Below, one piece after another: positions 7,587-13,381 of a stretch of DNA of 15,936 nucleotides. How positions within the stretch are numbered: the stretch's first letter is position 1; every line of letters begins with the position of its first letter. This DNA is from CALAED01 sp937891035 (GTDB taxonomy: Bacteria; Actinomycetota; Actinomycetes; Streptosporangiales; Streptosporangiaceae): NCBI GenBank assembly GCA_035642125.1, contig DASQSZ010000332.1:1-15936 (forward strand), written 5' to 3'. Below the pieces are notes generated by a model. The model did no database searches. It was given only the letters and a program-made list of their open reading frames with translations, and was not told the origin of the DNA. Both the position numbers and the translations under genes were made by a program.

Positions 7587-7610
7587 ATCTCGAATCCCCT
7601 GGGGCGCCAC

Positions 7611-9131
7611 GTGACCTCTGACCCGTGGGAGGTGCGGGTGGCCGGATGGCCAAACGTCGATCGTCAAGCCGACCGTCGGCTGGCGTTGGCGCTTCGCGCG
7701 GGCGATATCGACGCGATGGCGCACATCTACGACGGTTACTCCGATCGGCTGTACGACTACTGTCACGCGCTCCTCCGCGATCAGCGCGCCGCGGCCGGCG
7801 CGCTGCACGACGCGTTCGTGGCCGCCCAGATGCACATCGGCAGGCTGCAGGACCCAGAGCGGTTCCGCGGCTGGCTGTACGCGCTCGTCCGCAACGAATG
7901 CCTCCGGCGGCTGTACGACCCCGCCCGGCCTGCCGAGCACCAAGAGGCCCCCGAGGTGGAGGACCCGTTCCTCGACCTCGATGAGCGGACCCGCAGGGAA
8001 GAGGCCAGACAGTTGCTGCACAGCGCACTGTCCGGCCTCAACGGCAGGCAGCGCGAGGCGGTGGACCTGGAGCTGCGCCACCAGCTGGACGTACCGGAGC
8101 TCGCCGGAGTGCTGGGGTTGCCGGTCGACCAGGCGGCCGAGCTGGCCGACCAGGCCAAGACCGCCCTGGACGACGCTCTCGCCGCCGCCATCATCGCACG
8201 CAGCGGGCGGGGCGAATGCCCGAGCGTGGCCGCCCTCGTCGACACGTGGGAGTGGCCGCTGACGCCGGCGGTCTGTAAGAAGCTGGTCCGGCACATCGAG
8301 ACCTGCCCGGTCTGCGGCGAGCGGCGCCGGCGCAAGATCTCGACGACGCGGCTGCTGCAGGCGCTGCCCGTCGCGGCGCTGCCGCCCGACCTCAGGCAGC
8401 GGCTTTTCATCACCGCGAGCGCCGCCGACATGAACGAGGCCCGGCTGGGGGTCGCCCAGCGCGCCGAGCCGTTCAACGAGTGGGGCTGGCCGATCAGCCT
8501 GGACCGCAACCGCAACCCGCAGCCGTCGGCCGGGCGCGGGCGGGCGGGGGCGTCCCGGCTGTGGCCGGCCCTCGCGGCGGCCGCGTGCGTGCTGCTCGTC
8601 GTCGGCGCCGTCTTTCTCTATCTGCCGGGGTCATCCGACACGCCGGCCGGGCCCCCCGCCCAAGGGGCGATCGCCGGCACGGAAGACTCCTCGTCGGCGA
8701 GCGTGTCGCCGAGCGAAGACGTGAGCCTGAGCGAGACGCCCTCGCCCACCAAAACCCCCACGTCGACGCCGCCGACCACGCGGACCCCCACCCGCACGAC
8801 GCGTCCGCCGGCCCCCCGGCCGACGACGCGCCGGCCCACGACCAGGCCGCCCTCCCCCAAACCGACCACGGTGTCGGTCGCCGGCTGCACGGCCGGGCCC
8901 TCCGGGTTCTGCACGGTCTCGATCTCGGCGAACGGTGGCGCGGTGTCCTGGACCGCCGCCGCCTCCCGCCACATCTCGCTGTCCGAGACCAGCGGCACCA
9001 TAGACGACGGCGAGACGGACAGCATCCGGGTGATCGTCGATGTCGACGACGCCTGCGACGACGGTCAGGAGAGCGGCGCGGTCGTCTTCACGCCCGGTGG
9101 CTCGGCTCCGGTGTCCTGGAGCTGCGACTGA
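7611..9131 (+). CDS. Membrane-tethered ECF-like sigma/anti-sigma fusion, copy 1
   Basis: 506 residues with five modules. A sigma2-like region (about 25-105) contains ERFRGWLYALVRNECLRRL. A sigma4-like region (about 130-195) starts LNGRQREAVDL, but its recognition helix (VDQAAELADQAK) is poor in basic residues. A zinc-finger anti-sigma-like module has C203-x24-H228-x3-C232-x2-C235. One membrane helix spans about 319-340. A Thr/Pro/Arg/Ser linker (about 345-422) leads to an extracellular beta domain (426-506) with Trp residues, resembling BACON/Ig-like folds, with Cys426, 434, 482 and 505. Predicted topology is N-terminus inside, C-terminus outside. The GTG start aligns with the paralogue's. 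Transcription is probably from the ECF-type promoter at 7515. ECF proteins with C-terminal membrane extensions are known in actinobacteria; I do not assign a group number. Confidence 0.85.
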   Translation: MTSDPWEVRVAGWPNVDRQADRRLALALRAGDIDAMAHIYDGYSDRLYDYCHALLRDQRAAAGALHDAFVAAQMHIGRLQDPERFRGWLYALVRNECLRRLYDPARPAEHQEAPEVEDPFLDLDERTRREEARQLLHSALSGLNGRQREAVDLELRHQLDVPELAGVLGLPVDQAAELADQAKTALDDALAAAIIARSGRGECPSVAALVDTWEWPLTPAVCKKLVRHIETCPVCGERRRRKISTTRLLQALPVAALPPDLRQRLFITASAADMNEARLGVAQRAEPFNEWGWPISLDRNRNPQPSAGRGRAGASRLWPALAAAACVLLVVGAVFLYLPGSSDTPAGPPAQGAIAGTEDSSSASVSPSEDVSLSETPSPTKTPTSTPPTTRTPTRTTRPPAPRPTTRRPTTRPPSPKPTTVSVAGCTAGPSGFCTVSISANGGAVSWTAAASRHISLSETSGTIDDGETDSIRVIVDVDDACDDGQESGAVVFTPGGSAPVSWSCD

Positions 9132-9317
9132 CCGCGCCCGACGGGCATCCGGCCCCTTTTTTCACACCGGCCCCCGGAATCGCTGATACGGGCGTTTTGC
9201 CTGTTCGGGAGCGGTTTGAGGAGCTGCGGAGGGTTGGCGCGTCCACACCAGTCCTGTAACTAACGCCACATAAGTCCCTCAAATGTCTGAAACGCGGGAT
9301 AAATGATGGCAGGATCC

Positions 9318-9345
9318 TGTAAACCACAGCCCCGAGCCGGGCGTC
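9318..9345 (+). promoter_or_regulatory. ECF-type promoter TGTAAACC-N16-CGTC of the second sigma gene
   Basis: TGTAAACC at 9318-9325, 16 bases, then CGTC at 9342-9345. The 14-base block at 9313-9326 matches that upstream of the first copy at 12 of 14 positions. The expected start is near 9353, giving a leader of about 28 nt before the GTG at 9381. The rest of the 9132-9380 gap holds only a weak GCCC-GAC-GGGC stem and a T6 run (9157-9162), so a terminator there is doubtful. Confidence 0.65.
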
Positions 9346-9380
9346 ACTCTGAGTGCAGATAGCCACGGGGCGCGTCCGAC

Positions 9381-10883
9381 GTGACACATTCGGTTTGGGA
9401 GGATCTCGTGGCTGGTTGGCCAGGAATCAGCGACGTTGACGACCGTCGGTTGGCCGAAGCCTTGCGCAGGGGCGACACGGGCGCTCTCACGGAGGTTTAC
9501 GACACCTACGCACCACACCTCTATGAGTACTGCCACGGCTTGCTCCGCGACCAGGCCGAGGCGGCCGGTGCGCTGCGCGACTCGCTGATCGCGGCTCAGG
9601 AGCACATCGGCAAGCTGCGCGAGCCCGAGCGCTTCCGCAGTTGGCTGTACGCGATCGTCCGCAGCGCCTGCCTGCGCCGCCGCGACGACCCTGAGCGGCC
9701 CGCGACGCGGCAGGAGGCTCCCGAGCTCGAGGAGCCGGCGCTCAGCGAGCAGGACAGGGCCAAGCTCGAAGAGCAGCGCCTGCTGGCGCACAGCGCGCTG
9801 GCCGGACTCACCGGCAAGCAGCGGGAGGCCATCGACCTTTCGGTCCGGCACGAACTCGACGCCGAGGACATCGCCGGCATCTTCGCCATCACGACCCCGC
9901 AGGCCAACAAGCTGCTCGGCGACGCCAGGGCGGACCTGACCAAGTCGCTGGCCGCCGCGATCATCGCGCGGACCGGGCACGACGACTGCCCGAGCGTCGC
10001 CGCGCTCGTGGACACCTGGCCGCTGAACCCCGAGGTGTGCCGCAAACTCGTCCGGCACATCGAGGCCTGCCCGACCTGCGGCGAGCGCCGTTCGCGCCGG
10101 GTGTCGATGAACCGGCTGCTCCAAGTGCTCCCGGTGGCGGCCCTCCCGGCTGACCTGCGGCTCGACATCATCACCGTCGCGACAGCGCCCGACCGCAACG
10201 AGACGCGCATGACCATCGCGCGCCGGGCCGAACCGTTCGACAGTCGCGGCTGGCCCACCCCGCCGGAGCAGGTGCGCCCGGTCACGCCGCCGCGACGGAA
10301 CCCGCCGGTCCGGCTGTGGCCGGCCCTCACCGCCGCCGCCTGCGTCCTGCTCATCATCGGCGGCGTCATGCTGTTCCTGCCCGGCTCGGGCGGCAAGGAG
10401 GAGACGAGCAACGGGCAGGCGCAAGCGGCGGTGCCGAGCGACAGCGTGTCCATCGAGCCGTCGGCCGACGCGTCCGACCTGCCGCTGCCGACCGACGGCG
10501 CGACCGCAACGCCGTCCAAGACCGTATCGGCGTCGCCGAGCACCTCCAAGAGCGCCAAGCCGACCCCGTCGACGAGCCGCCCCCGGCCCCCCGCGACTCA
10601 GCCGCGGCCGGTCACGCCCGGGCGCCTTGTCGTCTCCGGCTGCCGGATGTCGTCCGGCGACCGCACGTGCGTCATCACGGTGAGCGCGAGCGGCGGGCCG
10701 GTGAGCTGGCGAGTGACCGGCACGTCCGGCAACATCAGCGCCTCCGGCGGCGGCACCCTGGCGGCCGGACAGTCCAGCGGCGTACAGGTGACCCGCGGCT
10801 CGTGCGGGCTTTTGCAGACCGGAGGCAGCGGCTCGGTCTCCTTCTCGCCCAACGGCAGCGCCGGCGTCTCCTGGAGGTGCTGA
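9381..10883 (+). CDS. Membrane-tethered ECF-like sigma/anti-sigma fusion, copy 2
   Basis: 500-residue tandem paralogue of the preceding gene with the same modules. The sigma2-like region contains ERFRSWLYAIVRSACLRRR. The sigma4-like region is LTGKQREAIDLSVRHELDAEDIAG in sequence order, with helix TPQANKLLGDAR keeping some basic residues. The zinc finger is C203-x22-H226-x3-C230-x2-C233. The membrane helix is about 312-332, followed by a Ser/Pro/Lys/Thr linker (about 345-418) and an extracellular domain (421-500) with Cys421, 430, 475 and 500. By eye the cytoplasmic half is well over half identical to copy 1, whereas the linker and outer domain have diverged strongly and keep only the Cys and Trp framework. 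This pattern fits duplication followed by divergence in what is sensed. It has its own ECF-type promoter, so it need not be co-transcribed with copy 1. Confidence 0.85.
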   Translation: MTHSVWEDLVAGWPGISDVDDRRLAEALRRGDTGALTEVYDTYAPHLYEYCHGLLRDQAEAAGALRDSLIAAQEHIGKLREPERFRSWLYAIVRSACLRRRDDPERPATRQEAPELEEPALSEQDRAKLEEQRLLAHSALAGLTGKQREAIDLSVRHELDAEDIAGIFAITTPQANKLLGDARADLTKSLAAAIIARTGHDDCPSVAALVDTWPLNPEVCRKLVRHIEACPTCGERRSRRVSMNRLLQVLPVAALPADLRLDIITVATAPDRNETRMTIARRAEPFDSRGWPTPPEQVRPVTPPRRNPPVRLWPALTAAACVLLIIGGVMLFLPGSGGKEETSNGQAQAAVPSDSVSIEPSADASDLPLPTDGATATPSKTVSASPSTSKSAKPTPSTSRPRPPATQPRPVTPGRLVVSGCRMSSGDRTCVITVSASGGPVSWRVTGTSGNISASGGGTLAAGQSSGVQVTRGSCGLLQTGGSGSVSFSPNGSAGVSWRC

Positions 10884-10892
10884 CCACCGAGT

Positions 10893-10957
10893 GGAGCAGC
10901 GTGGTCGGTCGGGTTTAGCCGCTTTGGAGTGCGCTGCCGCTTTGAATGGGCTGCTCC
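10893..10957. terminator. Inverted repeat in the convergent gap (weak terminator candidate)
   Basis: GGAGCAGC (10893-10900) and GCTGCTCC (10950-10957) are perfect complements separated by 49 nt, in the 87-nt gap between two convergent genes. The loop is long and there is no T-run. It could be a bidirectional end structure, but the support is weak. Confidence 0.25.
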
Positions 10958-10970
10958 CGATGTTCAGCGT

Positions 10971-12242
10971 TCACGCTCGTCCCGGCCAGGAGGAGCGGGC
11001 GTCGAGGATGCGGTGGGCGCGCTCGACCAGGATGGGGACGGACTCGCCGACCTGGTCGAACCCCTCACCCACCGTCGCGTTCTGCAGGAACCTGGCGTGG
11101 ATGCCCTCGAGCACGACGGCCAGCTTGAAACAGCCGAACGCGACGTAGTAGTCGAGGTCGGCCAGGTCGAAGCCGGTGCGGGCGGCATACCGCTCGGCGA
11201 ACTCCCGGCCGGTGCCGAAGCCGGGCGCGGCGGTCACGGTCGAACCGACCGGGATGCTCAGCCGCTCCTCGTCGTCGGACTCGGTCCAGTAGACGAGCGT
11301 GAGCCCGAGATCGGCGAGCGGGTCGCCGAGCGTGGACATCTCCCAGTCGACGACGGCGGCGATCGCCGGGGCGGGCCCGAGCCGGACGAGCGCGTTGTCA
11401 AGCCGAAAGTCGCCATGGACGAGCGTGCCACCAGCGGAGCGGCCTGCCGGCGCCGGCGGCCGGCCTTCGGGCAGGCGCTCGGCGAGCCGGGCGAACAGCC
11501 GGTCGTAGTCCGCCGCGTACGCCACGACATCGCGAGTGGCGGCGCCCGGTGCGGTGGCGCCGGACGTGGCGGCGCCGGACGTGGCGGCGCCCGGTGCGGT
11601 GGCGCCCGACGTGGCGGTGCCCGGCGCGGCGGCCACCTGGCCGTCCGGTGCGGCGTGCGCCGACTCGGCCAGCGCGTGCAGATGCGCCGCGTGTGACGCT
11701 TCCCACTGCTTGCCCCAGCGACGGAGCTGGCGGGCCAGATAACCTTCCGGCCGACCGAAGTCCGCCAGACCGGCTGCGTCGACGTCGAGCAGATGGATGT
11801 CGGCCAGAACGTCCATCAGCTGTTCGCTGATCGCCCTGGCCTGCTCGGCCGGTACGTCCGCCGCGTCCTCGACCGTCCGCAGCACCCGGCCCTCGACGTA
11901 CTCCATCACATAGAACGGAGCGCCGATCACGTCCTCGTCGGCGCACATCGCCAACGGCCGCGGCACCGGGACGGCTGAGCCGGCGAGGGCTGACAGCACC
12001 CGATGCTCGCGCCCCATATCGTGCGCGGTGGGCAGGACGTGCCCCAGCGGCGGCCGCCGTACCACGACGTGGCGACCGACGCCGCCGCCGGTCAGGTCCA
12101 GTCGGTAGGTCAGGTTGGACCGCCCGCCGGCGATGAGTTCGATGCCACTGATGCGGCCGGCGTCGGGCACCGCACCGCTCAGCCAGGCCGCCAACCGGGG
12201 GACGTCGATGCCGGGCACGCCGCCCGGAAGCTCAACGGTCAT
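10971..12242 (-). CDS. Phosphotransferase family protein (APH / ACAD10-like kinase fold)
   Basis: 423-residue protein of the aminoglycoside-phosphotransferase-like superfamily, closest in pattern to the kinase domain of ACAD10/11-type proteins. GGRSNLTYRLDL (about 27-38) is the nucleotide-loop region. The Brenner motif HGDFRLDN has H276, D278 and N283, and the metal motif DWEMSTLGDPLADLG has D299 and E301, so the protein looks catalytically intact. The substrate is unknown; relatives are linked to acyl-CoA or small-molecule metabolism, and resistance is not implied. Between HLHALAESAHAAPDGQ and the following helix lies an Ala/Thr/Ser/Gly/Pro insertion encoded by a 15-bp minisatellite. The ATG start abuts a 17-bp palindrome (12244-12260), suggesting repression close to the start codon. 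No acyl-CoA dehydrogenase gene is adjacent, unlike many relatives. Confidence 0.88.
   Translation of the reverse strand: MTVELPGGVPGIDVPRLAAWLSGAVPDAGRISGIELIAGGRSNLTYRLDLTGGGVGRHVVVRRPPLGHVLPTAHDMGREHRVLSALAGSAVPVPRPLAMCADEDVIGAPFYVMEYVEGRVLRTVEDAADVPAEQARAISEQLMDVLADIHLLDVDAAGLADFGRPEGYLARQLRRWGKQWEASHAAHLHALAESAHAAPDGQVAAAPGTATSGATAPGAATSGAATSGATAPGAATRDVVAYAADYDRLFARLAERLPEGRPPAPAGRSAGGTLVHGDFRLDNALVRLGPAPAIAAVVDWEMSTLGDPLADLGLTLVYWTESDDEERLSIPVGSTVTAAPGFGTGREFAERYAARTGFDLADLDYYVAFGCFKLAVVLEGIHARFLQNATVGEGFDQVGESVPILVERAHRILDARSSWPGRA
11542..11631 (-). repeat. In-frame minisatellite: six 15-bp units
   Basis: Six consecutive 15-bp units occupy 11542-11556, 11557-11571, 11572-11586, 11587-11601, 11602-11616 and 11617-11631. 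Units 2 and 3 are identical, units 1 and 4 are identical, and the others differ by a few bases. On the minus strand they encode five-residue repeats of the type A(A/T)(A/T)(S/P)G. The array lies in a surface-loop position of the phosphotransferase and keeps the frame at any copy number. Confidence 0.9.
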
Positions 12243-12243
12243 G

Positions 12244-12268
12244 ACGTTCTATTAGAACGTATAGAACG
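12244..12268. promoter_or_regulatory. 17-bp perfect palindrome plus extra half-site at the phosphotransferase start
   Basis: ACGTTCTA-T-TAGAACGT (12244-12260) is a perfect palindrome one base upstream of the ATG. The half-site TAGAACG recurs at 12262-12268, 9 bp from the copy at 12253-12259. On the minus strand TACGTT, 13 nt before the ATG, could serve as the -10, so the operator would cover the promoter and the transcript start. It resembles TetR-family operators of acyl-CoA and steroid genes; the factor is unknown. Confidence 0.6.
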
Positions 12269-12366
12269 AAGCTCGGTTTATCGGGGGAAAAGCCGCCCGC
12301 GCTTTCGCGGCCAGATCCGGCCGTCTTTTCGGCCGATTCGCCCACGCGACGGGAAGGGGCGCAGCT

Positions 12367-12594
12367 GTGACGGGAAGGTATGACCGTGCCATCTGGCACA
12401 AGACAGCGCCTGTTAGCCATGAAACCCTGCAGGTAGCGCTCGACTGGACTTATCCGGCAGCGTGGGTTACGAACGAGGGACTGGGCCAATCCGGGACACT
12501 CGATCTCGTCCGATTTGGGGGGAGCTGGCCGTGGCTGATGCATGGCTACCCACAGCTGGACGCATGCCGGCGAAGGTGGATGGCGGCGCGATGA
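12367..12594 (+). CDS. Possible 75-residue Trp-rich small ORF upstream of the PGRP-like gene
   Basis: A GTG at 12367, preceded by AAGGGG about 10 nt upstream, opens 75 codons rich in Trp. It ends in a TGA that overlaps the ATG at 12591 as ATGA, an arrangement typical of translational coupling. Against it, third positions are noticeably less G/C-rich than in the neighbouring genes and I recognise no domain. It may be a leader ORF or a chance open frame. If it is not real, 12269-12590 is a non-coding stretch with no clear promoter. Confidence 0.2.
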   Translation: MTGRYDRAIWHKTAPVSHETLQVALDWTYPAAWVTNEGLGQSGTLDLVRFGGSWPWLMHGYPQLDACRRRWMAAR

Positions 12595-13304
12595 AAGGAG
12601 GTGCGCCACGCACGGTCTGGCTCACCAACGAAGCAGATCCCCGCGCCGTATCCGCACGCTCAGTCGCGCAGACCCTCGACCGGCAGAATCGGGCAGTACA
12701 TCTGATCTGGAATCCCGGCTTCGGTGACATCATCCAAATGATCCCCATCACCCGAGCCGGCCGGCTGCTGGTCGACGAGGTCGGCACCGAGGGGCGGGTC
12801 TGCGCCCAGGTTCTGGTGATCGGGCGCGCGCGGGAGCCCTTCACCGACGGCCCGCTCATCGGCGTCGAATCGATCGTCGCCTGGCTGGAGAGCTGGGGGG
12901 TGTGCCGTCGCTGGCCGGCCGGTCCGCCGTTGCCGGCCCCGCAGTCCTACGATGCCGACCGGGGGCGCCGACAATGGGCGCGCGGCGGGCATTTCGGCTG
13001 TTCACAGGTGCCGGGGTCGTCCACTCCCGATCCCGGCGGCATCGACATCCGCCGGATCACCGGGCCCGACACTCAGCCGGCCGACATTCCCCGGCCGCGC
13101 GCCATCCCGGTGGCCGAGACCGTCATCCCGCCGCGGCTGATCAGACGGCCCTTCGATGCGGTGCCGGCGCCGCCCGCGCCGGCGGGGGCGACGAACGAGG
13201 AGTCGCTGCTCACCACCGGAGCTCGCGGGCGGATCCGGTTATACGACGACCCGGATGTCCCGGGCGCTTTAGACCCTTCCGTAGCGTCGCGCCGCTCGGG
13301 CTGA
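12591..13304 (+). CDS. PGRP/amidase_2-like protein with degenerate active site (hypothetical)
   Basis: 237 residues from ATG 12591; an in-frame ATG at 12564 is an alternative. I read residues 8-157 as an amidase_2/PGRP-like fold. VHLIWNPGFGDIIQMIPITR (36-55) parallels the HxxIdrdGtiyQlvP strand pair, REPFTDGPLIGVESIVAWLE (81-100) parallels the long helix, and GCSQVPGSSTPDPGG (136-150) parallels GHSQVPG..HxDPG. The expected N-terminal HHTxG is TNEADP, the AWHAG His is absent (AGRLL), and the GHSQVP His is Cys137; H134 and D147 remain. Amidase activity is therefore doubtful, and peptidoglycan binding or a new activity is possible. Residues 158-237 are Pro/Arg-rich and probably disordered. No signal peptide is visible, so a cytoplasmic location is expected. 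The AAAGGAGG at 12594-12601 has no in-frame start codon after it. Confidence 0.6.
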   Translation: MKGGAPRTVWLTNEADPRAVSARSVAQTLDRQNRAVHLIWNPGFGDIIQMIPITRAGRLLVDEVGTEGRVCAQVLVIGRAREPFTDGPLIGVESIVAWLESWGVCRRWPAGPPLPAPQSYDADRGRRQWARGGHFGCSQVPGSSTPDPGGIDIRRITGPDTQPADIPRPRAIPVAETVIPPRLIRRPFDAVPAPPAPAGATNEESLLTTGARGRIRLYDDPDVPGALDPSVASRRSG

Positions 13305-13368
13305 GCCGCGTGCCGACACCGGCCCATTCGCCGGGCGGGCGGGTGACCCCCTCGTGACATGTCGCCCT

Positions 13369-13374
13369 TAGGCT
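13369..13374 (+). promoter_or_regulatory. Leaderless-type -10 (TAGGCT) for the DUF2510 gene
   Basis: TAGGCT fits TAnnnT and ends exactly 7 nt before the ATG at 13382, so transcription should start at or next to the start codon. No ribosome binding site is present, as expected of a leaderless mRNA. No good -35 is seen. The orn gene has the same arrangement. Confidence 0.5.
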
Positions 13375-13381
13375 GGGCGCC

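Noticed and set aside
9136..9162. Possible intrinsic terminator after the first sigma gene
   Set aside because: The stem is only GCCC/GGGC with a 3-nt loop and the T6 run is 10 nt away; too weak to call.
9279..10424. Long minus-strand frame opposite the second sigma gene
   Set aside because: No domain; the plus strand encodes a clear paralogue of its neighbour.
12423..12440. AAACCC followed by CGAC as a third ECF-type promoter
   Set aside because: AACC-to-CGAC spacing is 14 rather than 16 and the TGT and CGTC elements are missing.
12594..12602. Perfect AAAGGAGGT ribosome binding site for a start near 12608
   Set aside because: No ATG, GTG or TTG in the coding frame follows at a usable distance; it lies inside the first codons from ATG 12591.
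13319..13334. CCGGC/GCCGG stem after the PGRP-like gene
   Set aside because: Five base pairs without a T-run is unremarkable in DNA this GC-rich.
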